Positions 25,975-36,754 of a stretch of 64,000 bases of DNA are shown here, in pieces. The DNA is from Nereocystis luetkeana. Lineage: Eukaryota > Sar > Phaeophyceae > Laminariales > Laminariaceae. The translations under genes and the position numbers were made by a program. The number at the start of each line of letters is the position of its first letter. Positions within the stretch are counted from its first letter, which is position 1. The stretch lies in NCBI GenBank assembly GCA_031213475.1, contig JARUPZ010000021.1, positions 2,848,001 through 2,912,000 on the forward strand, written 5' to 3'. Under the pieces are notes generated by a model. It had not been told where the DNA came from and did not search any database. It was given only the letters and a program-made list of their open reading frames with translations.

Positions 25975-26110
25975 ATTTCATGGTGGACGTGAGATTCGAA
26001 CTCACGACCAACGACCCATGTCCTGCCGTCGATGCCATTTGTGAGGGTCTTAGTCCGTTGGGCTAAAGGTAAAAGTAGGTTAACCAATCGCCTACCCAAT
26101 CTAAGCCTCA
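25975..26110 (-). mobile_element. tRNA-derived repeat
   Basis: On the minus strand a D-arm-like TTAGCCCAACGGACTAA (26065-26049) and a perfect T-arm CGTGAGTTCGAATCTCACG then TCCACCA (about 25999-25978) are seen, but acceptor and anticodon stems do not close. The right part, up to CCTACCCAATCTAAGCCTCA, recurs at 25772-25830. Confidence 0.55.
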
Positions 26111-26454
26111 AAACAGCTACGTACGAACCAGGGTGTGAAGGTGCCGGGAGAAAAAATCCAAAAGACGTGAGCAGGGAAACTAACAGACAAACGATAAAAC
26201 AGTGCCCGCTGCGATGTATAAAAGCAAGAAATATCCTGAACTTGTGGACTCGCAGTAGTAGTAGTCTCTCTTCTATCTCTCTGAACGCATACATATCCCA
26301 CGATCCGTGCTTGAAGGCTTCTACTTGCACCTTTCCCTCCCTTGATAAACCCTCGTTTAACCCGCTCCTCGTCATCAATGTTTCACCCCCCCTGCCATTG
26401 GCAGTAGGGCTCCGGTTTCTCCCCTCCTTTCCCTAGCAGCCTGCCGGTCCCTCG

Positions 26455-26799
26455 GTGCCAGTTTGTATTAATGCACTCGGCGTGAGATCGCGACCTGGGT
26501 CGTCACGGAGATTATTGGGAAAAGGCGCCTTTCTTCGCCAAGGGCGACCCGTCCTTCCTACCGACGGTTCTTGCCGCCACCTAGTGGATCACGCCGCTGC
26601 CTTCTTTTCCGAGGCGCCCAAAGCCATCCACCGCGAGGGTGGCGGCTTCATAGCTGCGCTCGTCGCACAGGACACTCGTTGTGCAGGCCGAACTTGGAGC
26701 CTGCACTTGCACACCTCAGATTTGGAAGCAGCCAACCTGTCTCGGATAGCGCTGCCTGCACGTATGGGGCCCACCGCTTTTGCAGGTCTGCACACGTGA
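26455..26799 (+). CDS. Unrecognised GC-rich ORF
   Basis: A 114-codon open frame, GC-richer than its surroundings, ends just before MITE-A copy 5. It contains TDGSC, which recalls RNase H starts, but no later RNase H motif follows. Function unknown; could be chance. Confidence 0.2.
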   Translation: MPVCINALGVRSRPGSSRRLLGKGAFLRQGRPVLPTDGSCRHLVDHAAAFFSEAPKAIHREGGGFIAALVAQDTRCAGRTWSLHLHTSDLEAANLSRIALPARMGPTAFAGLHT

Positions 26800-26804
26800 C
26801 GTCT

Positions 26805-26910
26805 ATTACGGGGGACTATATTAAATAGAACCTATGGTACACACAAAAACCTATATGTTTCGCTGATGATTATCTATATCTGGTCCTATTGACTATGGTC
26901 CCCCGTAATG
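26805..26910. mobile_element. MITE-A copy 5
   Basis: Ends intact; the middle (TGATGATTATCTATATC) is diverged from other copies. Confidence 0.8.
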
Positions 26911-27299
26911 GGAGTATAGATTCGTTGCGATACTCCGATGCGGTAGCTCTCGAACGCCTCCGCTCTCGATTACAATGCCCATTCGGATGTCCCTGACGGT
27001 GTTAACAGTTGAAGGGAGCTCCGCTTCCCACCCGGTGGCGGATCGACATGCGTTTGAAGTCGTATCAGATACCAGGTGGTTGATTCGAGTCGGAAAGGAA
27101 CAAGCACGATACATTGTCGGGGGGGAAAAATAAGAAGAACGAAAAGAAAGAGAGGAAAAACAAAGCACGACAAAAGCACATTCGAGGCAGCCGCAGTAGC
27201 TTGCGGTACGAGTAACATAGACGCATAGACAAGTTCCACCACTGGTCGACCTGGTACCTTGCTACCCTGTCTGCCGTCTCCTTCTATAGCTTTCATCGA

Positions 27300-27566
27300 T
27301 TACGTTTTCCCTGAGAAAGAGTCTTGCCCCGCCCCCGCCCCATTCCCTTGGACGCCACCCAAAACGGATGCGTGGCGCTTCCTACTTAATGTTGCCTCAT
27401 TCTCGTGCCACTTAACCATGAACCGTTCCGCTGCTTCGAGGACACCTCGCTGCCACTCGCCCGCCTTCTTTGCTGTAGTGGCCCACATCGCGGTCTCAAC
27501 TCCAAACACCAACATGGAGTGTTCCGAGAGCCCCTCGGTCGCTTTAAACACTCTTGAGATCGTCAA
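27300..27566 (-). CDS. Unrecognised exon-like ORF
   Basis: An 88-codon open frame with protein-like composition (GVLEAAERFMVKWHENEATL, SRKRHASVLGG). It could be a retroelement fragment or a missing exon of a neighbour; I cannot assign it. No clear splice pair is seen. Confidence 0.25.
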   Translation of the reverse strand: MTISRVFKATEGLSEHSMLVFGVETAMWATTAKKAGEWQRGVLEAAERFMVKWHENEATLSRKRHASVLGGVQGNGAGAGQDSFSGKT

Positions 27567-27670
27567 CTATTATAGGCATTTACCCCGATTTTTCTATTGT
27601 CCGCCCGGTGTCGGGCCCTGCCCACCGGCCATCGTTGTTCATCATCACCACCCGACTGGGTAATTGCTGG

Positions 27671-28013
27671 GGAATGGATTCGAAACCCATTGTGATTTCA
27701 CGCGCAGGTTCGTGTCCTGCCGTCGACGCCACTTGTTAAGATCATGGACAGCGGGACACTTTGTATCCATGGGCAGGTCTGCCTTTTAAGCCGGTACTCA
27801 TTGATCGGTACTCACGTTGATGTTCGCTTAGAGATAGAAGAGCCACTTCATTCCTTTCGTGCACGACAGAGACTGGGACCACGCTCGTGCCTCTCTGGAA
27901 AACCCCTGGTTTTCCACCTAAGATACGCCTTCCAAGTACTACAAATACGTTCCCAGTGCCAGAACCCAGGTAATTACCGGACTTTCAACCTCATATAAAA
28001 CAGTATCATAACA
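27671..28013 (+). mobile_element. SINE-2 copy with tRNA-Ser(CGA)-like head
   Basis: 27671-27732 looks like the 3' half of tRNA-Ser: anticodon stem-loop ATGGATTCGAAACCCAT (anticodon CGA), variable arm, T-arm GCAGGTTCGTGTCCTGC and acceptor strand CGTCGACG-CCA. The following 280 bp match 8050-8342. The 5' half is missing or rearranged, so it is not a working tRNA gene. Confidence 0.7.
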
Positions 28014-28182
28014 TTGCCCCCCTTTTTCGCGGTTTATTTTTTTCCTCTTTCTGTGTACCTGGATTGTGGGCGCGTGTAGGTTGTGCCTCACATTCGGTAC
28101 GATGGCATTGCATTGCACTGTCTACTCTTCTTACTGCATCACGATAAAATGGAGAAACTCGGAGTCGTAGTTTTATGGAGCC

Positions 28183-28500
28183 CCCCGGTGGCTTGGTAGG
28201 TGGTCCGCGTGCCTATCAAGATCAATTTCGTGGGTTCAAGTCTCACCGAGTGCATTCTCGTAGGGGCTTTTTCTTGCATAAAAAGAAGGACTAGCGGAAA
28301 TCGCGAGAGCGTGAATTAGCTACATTCGATGGAAATCGATGAGCAGCGGGAACGCTGAACCCTACGCGCGACAAAAAATAAAGGCACGTACCGGGGGGGA
28401 GAAGGGTAGACACATGTGACCACGGCTTGTCCAGAAGGTCGTTGAGGGTTAAAACCTCCTACGAGGTTGGTTGGAAAAAATAAAAGTGATGATTTTGAAA
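28183..28500 (+). mobile_element. SINE with a different tRNA-like head and SINE-1 body
   Basis: Head 28183-28275 has TGGCTTGGTAGGTGG (box A-like) and GGGTTCAAGTCTC (box B-like). From about 28360 the body has AAGGCACGTACCGG and GTGACCACGGCTTGTCCAG. Confidence 0.65.
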
Positions 28501-29124
28501 AAAGGGAAAAAAAGTGCATGTATCTCTCCAAGATGAAGAATCGGCATGGACGCTGGGTGTGCCGGATGTCGACGGGTACAAATAACGAACTGCTACCGTA
28601 TCATGCCTGGTACAGCGTATCACATGGTCAAGGTCTCCGACAAAAAAAAACGCCCTCAAGATCTCCGTCTTTCGTACCAGTCCCAGTATGGGGGGTAAGG
28701 GGGGTCCTCAAGACCTCCGGGCCAAAGAATCGCGCTCAAGATCTGATGTCCGCTTCAGACTTTTTGAAGAAGCGGGAACAATCAAGCCGCGACACGAAAC
28801 CTAAAAGTAAGCTTCTCAGGAATAATGGCACCGTCCACAGTAGCAGCAGACAGGTCCTACTCTCTGTATGGTAGGTTCTGCTCGTTGTCACACCCTTCAG
28901 CTCTCTCCGCCTCACACGTTTCCACGGTTTAAGGCGTATGCCGCCGTCGTATCCACTGCGGGGCCTTGCTATTGTGGTAATAGTCTCCATCGTGCTGCTT
29001 TGAAGCGGGAGTCGCCGCTCGAGGTGTCCTGAAGTGGCGTCCCAAAAAAAAAGCAGGCGTCGGGTTTCCACGGAATATTTTCGAGGGTTCTGGTTCTATT
29101 TGGGCCGATGCGTGGTGTTGATGC

Positions 29125-29333
29125 CCGCGCCTGCCCAGAGAGTTCTTCGGCGCGGGGCCCGGCCAACAACCTAGATACCATTATCAACCGAACTAGTTCA
29201 ACTTTGAACCCCCAGAAGACTTTTTAGCAGGGGGCCTGCCCAGAAAGTTCTTCGGTGCGGGGCCCGGCCAACAACCTAGATACCATTATCAACCGAACTG
29301 GCTCAACTTTGAACCCCCAGAAGACTTTTTAGC
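29125..29333. repeat. ~104-bp tandem duplication
   Basis: CCTGCCCAGAGAGTTCTTCG through AACCCCCAGAAGACTTTTTA occurs twice in a row with few differences. Confidence 0.92.
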
Positions 29334-30050
29334 ACGCGGTAAAGGTAAGGAAGATGGCACGACAACGAGGTACATGTGGTGCCGCTGCTGCTGCTGCTGC
29401 TGTTTCAAGGGTATCTATTTATTTCTCGATGCCCCTTCACGCTCTGCAGGGAACACAATGAACTATCGTGCCACCCTGTAGTTGAGTCGCCGTATTGAGT
29501 GCCAGGGAACACGTCAGTAGTTTCTACTGCATCGGTTCTTGTACATGGAACAAAACAGCATCGAGGCAGAAGTTAATGATCCCTCTTTTGTGACTGACCC
29601 CCTGTCGGAGCGTGTTCTACAGTAGCTACACCGCAAGACAAACGCTGCTGCTGCTGCGCACCTCCCCCCCAGCCCCCCCCCAGGCTTCAGTACACGGGGG
29701 GGCACAAGCCGACTCCGCACGTCGAAAAACCAAGTCCTCCGTATTCAGAGTTAGCTATGGGTTGATCTCCCTCGTAGTCCTATGTAGATATAGCGTCATC
29801 GCTAACGAACGCAAACAATCTCCATTCGAGACAAAACACACACAAACTTTCGTGACATTAGCTAATTGCGTTATGCAATGTCTTCAAAAAAAAAATCACG
29901 GTTATTGGCCACGAGTTGCGACGTGAAGCCCACCAGCTTCGCCTCAATCAGGCCCAAGGTCGCCCAGGGTTTATCTCCCCCATTAGCTTCGCCCCACTGG
30001 CATCAAGGACTGAAAGGGTGCACCTATAGGTACAGCAATACTGTGACACC

Positions 30051-30215
30051 AAATAAGAAACAGGGAAGTTGGCCCTGGCTGGGTTTCGTATTTGAGAATG
30101 GGTGCGTTCTTTGCACGAGCTTCGGCGAAACGACTCCCGAGTTTCTTATATTTCCTGTGAAGCTCAACCCGACTTTCCTAGAGAACCCGTTTTCTATATA
30201 GCTGTCTTGTCCTGC
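30051..30215. mobile_element. MITE-D relative
   Basis: Starts AAATAAGAAACAGGGAAG, includes CCCGAGTTTCTTATATT; the far end is diverged. Confidence 0.55.
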
Positions 30216-30354
30216 AGTATCCACCCCTGCTTTAAAGCTAGGCCTCTAGCTGAATCGAAGATCCGAACCGCGTGTATAACTCCTTCTTCAAAGCCTGCAG
30301 AGGGGTGGGTGGAGCGGAGCAGCACAAGGCGAGGAGATCAGAGGGGGTAGCGGG

Positions 30355-30600
30355 GGGGGGGTTACTTGATATCCTGCATGGCGTAGTAGTATGACCACAG
30401 ACCCTCGCCTCCCTACAACGCCGGGACGGGGGGGGCGAACTCTTTTGTTGCTCGCCTTAGTTGTTTGACCATTGACCTGGCGTTCCTTTCGAGACGAAAC
30501 ACCGTTCGTACTCCTCATAGAGACGCCTCCAAAATTTGGGTGCTCATGATTTTCCCCCATATATTACAGTGGACAGAAATGCCTACGCTATCCCCTTCCT
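30355..30600 (+). repeat. Family E-related composite
   Basis: GTAGTATGACCACAGACCCT, then TTTCGAGACGAAACACCGTT and CTCATAGAGACGCCTCC; the second block recurs at 54650-54745, so it is a variant body. Confidence 0.6.
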
Positions 30601-31599
30601 GTTTGCCTTTTGAGGTCAGAGGGGGGTCGGGGGAAGGGGGGTGTCGGGGAGGGGGGTCGGATCGAGCAGGGGAGGCGTCACGGGCGTTAAATTCTGCCGA
30701 GTCGCCAGCGCAGTCGCTTCTAACGCCAAACGATCGTCTTGGGGTTGGGTATCGATATCGGAATCGAGTTTCGTACGATACCGATGAAACAAAATAAAAA
30801 AAAACGATACGATACGGATACAATAAAAAAAGTAGTCGATATGATCTCGATGTTTATCAATGGGTTGAACCTTTCGTTCAAGTTCTTCACAAAAAAACAC
30901 AGAGGTGGCGCCAGGGGATGGAATGTATCGAAACTTCGGTATTTGGGTACATCGTAGAATTCGATACGACATCCAACACTAAATCGTCCTCAAAATAACC
31001 TCGAAGTGCGGTAAATGGCAAAAGACGTAAAACACCCGAAAACATTACGACTGACAGCAGTGAGGAAAAATAACTCGAAAGATAAGGGACACGACCCGGA
31101 TATCATCGGTGGGAAACATCGCGTTACAGATAGCAAAACAAATCACAATGCGGCTTCCCCCCCTGCACATATATTCGCAAGCGGCGGGCTGGCTTGTTAG
31201 CGACGGCCAGTCTCAGGGATGATAGGGCGCCACAATGGTTGGGGCGGGTTGCCACATACAAAGGTTGTGTTTCAGCATCCTTGCTGCTGCGGGTGACAGC
31301 CTTGTCCTGTCCCGTCCTGTCCTGGCTAGGGTCGAGCACCTGCCGGACGCCTTGCCCTTCGCAATGTCCAAATGCCCAGCCCGAGACTCATGTCCACGTC
31401 TCATTTTCCTGATACATTATTTGCCACGTATATACACAGCAGCGACGTCCTGCCGAAGACCTTACAACAACAACCCTCTCTACGAAGGCTCGTACATGAT
31501 TTGATTTGGGACTGCCGTATAGCCTACTGCTCTGAAACGAACATACCACGGGACCGCCACTACTGCGAGGGAACATACTGTAGTAATGAGAAACAAATA

Positions 31600-32015
31600 C
31601 GTTGTGTAAACATTGGGGAATACTTGGTTTTTGGGTGTATCGTGGGTTCTGATTACTATGCCCTCCCGTGATAGCTACTATGCGGGGGGATAGCATAGTG
31701 ATCGGAACCGAATACGGTGTCTAAACATTGGGGGAGACACGTTTTCTTGGGTACATCGTGGGTTCTGATTATCATGCCCTCCCGTGAGAACTATCCTGCG
31801 GGGGGATAGAATACTAATCGGAACCAAATACGGTGTGTAAACATTGCGGGATACATCGTTTTGGGCACAAAGTGGGTTCTGATTACTATGCTCTCCCGTG
31901 ATAGTTATCATGCGGGGGGATAGCATAGTAATCGGAACCAAAATACAAAGTGTAAACATTGGGGTATATATGGTACATGGTTTTCAGGTACATCGTGGGT
32001 TCTGATTATTATGTA
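31600..32015. repeat. ~120-bp minisatellite, about four units
   Basis: Unit blocks GTGTAAACATTGGGG, TACATCGTGGGTTCTGATTA, TATGCCCTCCCGTGATA, GCGGGGGGATAGCATAGTA, ATCGGAACCAAATAC. Confidence 0.92.
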
Positions 32016-32343
32016 TTATTATGCACCACTGTATGATACTATTAACACCGATGTGCCCCCTACATTATCACTCCGGAGGAAAATACGTCGTTTGCGAAGA
32101 ATCTGGTTGAGATACTTCTTGTGGTCTCTTTCCTACGTAAATATGACCCCAGCCCATGGAATATTTCTGATAGCCCCAGCCCGAGAACACTCGGGCTAAA
32201 AGTGGCAATTGGAAGCCACTCTTTGCCACGAGGCTTAGAAGTATCCTAACGTTGCGTGAGGTCGGGGCCAGGTCACACCGAATTGGTTCCCAACCATTTT
32301 TTCGGCGAAAACACCGCAGGATGAGGGCCGCTGGGATATAACT

Positions 32344-32450
32344 ATTACGGGGGACCATAGTTAATAGGACCAAATATTGTTAGTAGAAATGGTTAAACAT
32401 AGAGGTTTTTACGTATACCACAGGTCCTATTAACTATGGTCCCCCGTAAT
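32344..32450. mobile_element. MITE-A copy 6
   Basis: Complete, the cleanest copy; useful as reference for the family. Confidence 0.9.
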
Positions 32451-32877
32451 AGGAAGAATACACCGTCGGCACATATCCGTGTGGAGAGGTACTCTGCTGC
32501 CGGTAGCCTTTCGCCCCCAGTGAGCAGGGGCCACATCAACGACAAGCGCAAAAAATAATCCACTGCCTGCCGCATAACACGCAGGATAACACACCCCCTG
32601 TGGCGATTTTCCGAGCGGGGTTTCCCCATCGAAAAGGGAGGCATGTTATACACACGTAGTCAAGATCGTGGCTTTGGAAAGATCTCGTCCGAGATATGTC
32701 CCCATCGACGCATCGCTGGGCATCCTTTGCGCTCTCAGCCGTTGTGGAAGAAAAATCAGCTTCGGAATTTGTGCGAGGGTGTTCGTGCGTTACATTATTG
32801 TTCCATTCTGCCACGTGACAAAGGGCAGCTCTCATTCCAACCACGCCATCCACCTACCAGCATGAGATAGTAACTAA

Positions 32878-32965
32878 AAACGTGGAAGGTGCTACCAGTC
32901 AGACCTGACTACTTGGCTTAAAACGTGGAAAGTGCGACCAGTCAGACCTGACTGCTTGGCAGAAC
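32878..32965. repeat. ~43-bp tandem duplication
   Basis: AAACGTGGAAGGTGCTACCA and GTCAGACCTGACTACTTGGC are repeated; CAGTCAGACCTGACTG is itself a palindrome. Confidence 0.9.
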
Positions 32966-33049
32966 CATACGTACCGACAATGCAGTTCCCTTTTTGAGTG
33001 ACTGCTGGCTCCTAACCGACTTTAGTTGTGGCAGTTGTGGCGTCTTACA

Positions 33050-33240
33050 CGGTTATCACAGTGCGCGCACCCAGTGAACGGCTGACATCTTCTCGCGATG
33101 GAAAAAGCAAGGCTCGAATCGTGGTTGGGGCGCGGGGGGGGGGGGGGAACCTGCTGTATGACCCCGCATTTCAGTCACGACTAGGAGGGAGACAGAACGG
33201 AAGGGCGAGAAGATAAATGGGATGGGATTTTTTTTTGCAA
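33050..33240 (+). mobile_element. SINE-1 body fragment
   Basis: CTTCTCGCGATGGAAAAAGC through CTGCTGTATGACCCCGCAT to AATGGGATGGGA; head missing. A G-run of 14 replaces part of the body. Confidence 0.6.
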
Positions 33241-33484
33241 AACACAGGTGTCAACCCCCAACCCAGCAGTCCGGCTGCTACTTGCGGCCGATGCTATACA
33301 TGAAAAACATATACACCAGTCGTGTACTTCTGTCGCATGTACCAGAATATTTACGGTACTTGGGAAGGGGGGGAAACAAAAAACACCCGTGAGGTCGAAA
33401 AAATCATCGAAAATCATCTTTTGGCGGCGGTGGTGGTGGCGGGATACTCCGGTGGCGGAGGCTATGATACCACGCCTCCGACAG

Positions 33485-33740
33485 ATCATCGATTCCTGCT
33501 TCACGATCTAGATCTTTCAGGTCAGCTAGATGGATATATTCCTGATTTGTATGATATGTATGATTGAGCTCATGCCGCATGTTACCGGGTGGGAGCCGTA
33601 TAATCTGCATGATCTACAGTAGCACATGTTTTATGGGTTGGATCTGTACTACGCAGGTCCTGCACAGCCTCTCACGACTTCAGGCTAGGAACTAGATGAT
33701 CTACAGATAGATATATAGATGGATCATGATAAGTATGATC
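33485..33740 (+). repeat. Family G copy 4
   Basis: CATGTTACCGGGTGGGAGCC, TGGGTTGGATCTGTACTACG, CAGGTCCTGCACAGCCTCTC. Confidence 0.75.
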
Positions 33741-33916
33741 TGTCCTGTATGTGGAAGCGACAGCTGTATGTCGTATGCCCCTCAAGTCCTCAAAAGTACA
33801 CCAGGCGATATGTAGTGCTCAAGCAGTGCCAACCGCATTTATCGTTCCTAGTCGTCCATCCCTCCACAACTACTACAGCTAGTCGGAGTATGGGTTCCGT
33901 TTCAAACGACACTCAC

Positions 33917-33979
33917 CCCCTGCCGCACGAGGATGCCCTTCTCTTCCTCCATCAGCGAATCCAGGACAGCCTGCCTCTC
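33917..33979 (-). CDS. PFDN4: PFDN4 exon: second helix
   Basis: Acceptor TTTCAG precedes 33979, donor GTGAGT follows 33917; 21 codons, phase 0. Less conserved than the other two exons, but splice signals, phase and heptad-like charge pattern fit. Confidence 0.65.
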
Positions 33980-35485
33980 CTGAAACAAAAAACATAAAAC
34001 GATTCAAACAACCCTCGGGAGCGTCAGTTCATTGTAGCCGGGGGGGGGGGGGGGGGCGTGGAGGGGGGGCGGGGGCGTGGAGGGGGGGGCGGCGGGATGC
34101 TTCTACACCATTTTTTCGACACACGAACCAAAGCAGCACGTAAGGTTAAACGCCATTTACACCTACCAGGAAAAATTGAAATTGGCGGGTCGAACCCGAG
34201 TTAGCCATAACAGACTAAAGCTGCAGTAGTACTGTAAGACCAGCTGAAACGTCAGAAATACGTTTGGACAAAAAGTGCTAAATAGCCACCCCTATCGTAG
34301 CAAGTGTCATACCAAACCGAACCGAGCCGAACCGAACCGAACCCAATCGAATCGAACCGAACCGAACCGAACCGAACCGTACTGGAACGAACCGAATCGA
34401 ACCGAACCGAACCGAATCGAACCGTACTGAACCGCACCGAACCAGATGGAACGGAACGGAGCCGAAACGAGCGGAAACGAACCGAATCGAACTGAACCGA
34501 ACCATCCGAACGATCGAACAGAACGTAACCGAACCGAAATGCCCCCAGGGTCCGAACCTCTTGCTTGCGCTCGCAGTATTCCGTTGCGTACTCCTCCTCG
34601 CACTTCATAAAACTATCGCCCAGCATGAGCATTACCGGGTCACCCTCCCCCGTCATGAGCTCCGTAGCCGCGTCGTCTAGCTTATCTAGAACATCCTGTC
34701 GAGATTTCCATCGATAACGGAAGGCAATTGCGGAGGGGAGGGGGGGGGAACTTGACATTTCCCTAGGTCACTGGTAACGCTGGGTCACCTGTCGCCCGCT
34801 CGTGTACACTGAGCGGGAGCTTAATTTTGGCAAGGAGGGGGGGCACGCATTCCTGTATCCCTACAACTCCAACCTACTCGTGCCCTTCGCCCTCACCTTC
34901 CTCATATTTCGCGTCACGTCTGAGCGAGAATATCGCCGGCTGTGCAACTATCCGGCTGTAGCTGTCTGTGAACACCTGGCCCGGCCGACTGGCAACTTAG
35001 TCGGCGATTGATTAACAGTCAACCAACAACAACAACAAAAAACAGTCGGCGATAGAACCCTTTTAGGACCGCAGTCCCGTTTTGGGGGCAAACCACTCAT
35101 TTTCTAAGTAGTTTGTCCCCAACACGGGACTGCAGTCCAAAAAGGTTTAGAAGTCAATCAACTCAAAAAGTATTGTACAGTAGTTGGCGACATAGAGTCA
35201 ACCAACTTCGCCCACTCGAAAATGTTGCCGCGAGACATACGTATTTCAACATGGGAAGGTGGGTGCGGATGCGCGAGCCCCGACAGCAACGGCCCGGAGC
35301 AGGAGGGGGAACGCCACGCAAGGCAAGACGCACAAACCGTCGGGCGATGCTGCCGGCAAGCCTCGGGGGTATCGGTATGAAAATTTATATCTTGCCTTGA
35401 TGTGGGACTTGTCGTCTCGGATTTCCAGCAGCCGGGTGTTGAGGCGACCGAACTCGTTGATCCTTTGTTGGTCTTCAAGTCGCAC
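33917..35485 (-). CDS. PFDN4: Prefoldin subunit 4, internal exons
   Basis: Prefoldin is the hexameric jellyfish-shaped cytosolic co-chaperone that passes nascent actin and tubulin to the CCT chaperonin; subunit 4 is a beta-type subunit with two helices around a beta-hairpin. Exons 35485-35396, 34695-34558 and 33979-33917 join in phase 0 and give 97 residues of the usual 120-135. Landmarks: VRLEDQQRINEFGRLNTRLL (first coiled-coil helix, with the EDQQ-IN-F signature), LDKLDDAATELM, PVMLMLGDSF (hairpin), then the charged second helix ERQAVLDSLMEEEKGIL. The start exon (right of 35485) and the last exon (left of 33917) were not found. The intron between the first two exons seems to have a GC donor. 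Confidence 0.85.
34305..34545. repeat. CCGAACCGAACC degenerate repeat in PFDN4 intron
   Basis: Five-base CGAAC units with scattered variants; reads open in several frames, which explains the long artefactual ORFs here. Confidence 0.9.
34558..34695 (-). CDS. PFDN4: PFDN4 exon: beta-hairpin
   Basis: Acceptor CGACAG precedes 34695, donor GTTCGG follows 34558; 46 codons. Directly downstream, at the very start of the intron, lies the CGAAC simple-repeat tract 34305-34545. Confidence 0.82.
35056..35149. mobile_element. MITE-B copy 8
   Basis: Complete; in the PFDN4 intron with the GC donor. Confidence 0.88.
35396..35485 (-). CDS. PFDN4: PFDN4 exon: first helix
   Basis: Acceptor CTTAG precedes 35485; 30 codons. 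The 3' boundary AAG|GCAAGA is set by family alignment and phase: no GT lies near, and joining here gives the exact family spacing from the DQQ signature to the DDA motif. Confidence 0.82.
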
Positions 35486-35557
35486 CTAAGAAGGGCGAGC
35501 AGACAGGACCAGGGGTAAATATAGCGACACCGCTGTAAATCGCCTTGTGGATCATAT

Positions 35558-35662
35558 ATTACGGGGAACCATAGTAAACAGGACCAAATTTTGATAGTAA
35601 AAATAGCGAAATATATAGGTTTTTGTATTTACCGTAGGTTCTATTTAATATGGCCCCCCGTA
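35558..35662. mobile_element. MITE-A copy 7
   Basis: Complete; just upstream of the PFDN4 exons. Confidence 0.85.
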
Positions 35663-35954
35663 GCAGTAGACGACGGGTTTTAAACGGCGTGGAGTACGTG
35701 CGTAGTGTGGGCGCATGGACGGGCGTTAAGCTTAGCCTTGTATCCTAATATTTCTTTTGATCGATCATGAGAGAAGCGTAGTCTTACGTACTACGAGAGC
35801 TCACGGGATAATTGGAAGCTGGATGTGGGATGCGATACCCGTCCCTTTACTGTACTCGTACGAGTGCCCCCCGTAGATGGCTGTTAAAAATGATACAACT
35901 ACTACTCTAAAGTCGGCATCAAGTGGCACTTTTGTTGCGGGTGAGCAAGCGGAG

Positions 35955-36190
35955 GGACATATCAGATTGATCATCTACATCATCTAGATCAGATAGATCA
36001 TCTACAGATATATCATCTAGATCCTAGCTTAAATCTATGCGTCGTTGCGCAGGATCTGTGTAGTACAGATCCAGCCCAGGGCACCTGTCCTACCGTAGAT
36101 CATGCAGATCATATAGCTCCCACGCGGCAACACGAGCTGGATCATACAGATCATACAGATCAGGTATACATCTTTCCTAAAAGTGGGTAT
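35955..36190 (-). repeat. Family G copy 5
   Basis: Mirrors copy 1 closely: GCGCAGGATCTGTGTAGTAC, CATGCAGATCATATAGCTCC, CACGCGGCAACACGAG. Confidence 0.75.
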
Positions 36191-36234
36191 CGATGATCCA
36201 CACGTACTCCATGTTCTGTCCGAGTTGTGAGACA

Positions 36235-36331
36235 TTGCCCCTTTTAGAACCGCAGTCCCGTTTCGGGGACAAACTACTTAGGATTTGGGTGGTGTGTCCC
36301 CAAAACGGGACTCCAGTACTAAAGGGGTTAA
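36235..36331. mobile_element. MITE-B copy 9
   Basis: Complete, just right of a family-G repeat. Confidence 0.88.
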
Positions 36332-36416
36332 TAACCAGTTATGAGACACGCACATAGTTGACTTATGCGTCGGCGGCTGGCTGATGATACGCTTCTCTGC
36401 CACAGCAGTCGTAAAA

Positions 36417-36503
36417 TACCGCTCTGGACGGAAATATAGGCACCATTTTGGTGCGTAGACACCAAAATCTACCGGTCCTTAAATTTTCGTCCAGATTGGT
36501 GTC
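36417..36503. mobile_element. MITE-C copy
   Basis: Ends ACCGCTCTGGACGGAAATAT and its complement-like ATTTTCGTCCAGATTGGT. A central ACCATTTTGGTGCG / ACACCAAAATCTACC hairpin. Related ends occur at 7890-7980 and 45112-45197. Confidence 0.6.
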
Positions 36504-36514
36504 GACCCTTTTGG

Positions 36515-36556
36515 GGCTTACAGAGGGGAGAATTGACGAGCCAAAAAATAGCGGTT

Positions 36557-36600
<44 letters not shown>

Positions 36601-36754
36601 GACCACTGCGTGATCGGGGGTTGACACCAGTTGGAGTCCGAGTTAAACGATGGTTGAGAGGGGTTGTGCGGCACAGGCACAGCATGATCCTACCCGCACT
36701 GCTGAGGGCTCGCGCTGCTCCTAGACCGTTCAATGGTTGACAACACCAAAAATG
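36515..36754 (+). repeat. Family F copy 3, left part, with (CAG)14
   Basis: AGAGGGGAGAATTGACGAGC, a CAG tract at 36557-36598, then CATGATCCTACCCGCACTGC and CAATGGTTGACAACACCAAA. The pogo-like element begins 3 bases on; the repeat resumes at 38492-38535 (GTAGTTGTCTTGGCCGCCGT, GGACCCCAGAGAGG). Confidence 0.72.

Larger units (their letters stand above)
24713..33916. other. Region between NADAR 5' end and PFDN4 3' end
   Basis: SINE and tRNA-like repeats, MITEs, duplications as listed. 24713-25770, 28501-29120, 29334-30050 and 30860-31599 show nothing recognised. The last PFDN4 exon and first NADAR exon should be somewhere here. Confidence 0.4.

Noticed and set aside
25975-26110. A tRNA gene on the minus strand
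   Set aside because: D- and T-arms pair, but there is no closing acceptor stem or anticodon stem, and a partial second copy lies 200 bp away.
26570-26800. RNase H domain from a retroelement
   Set aside because: Only a TDGSC start is seen; later catalytic motifs are absent and neither strand continues as a retroelement.
31600-32015. CRISPR-like array
   Set aside because: Units are wholly repeated without unique spacers, in a eukaryotic context; it is a minisatellite. The same applies to 12090-12610 and 45365-45805.
34252-34758. 168-codon minus ORF including the PFDN4 hairpin exon
   Set aside because: Only 34558-34695 is exon; the rest is read-through of the CGAAC simple repeat.
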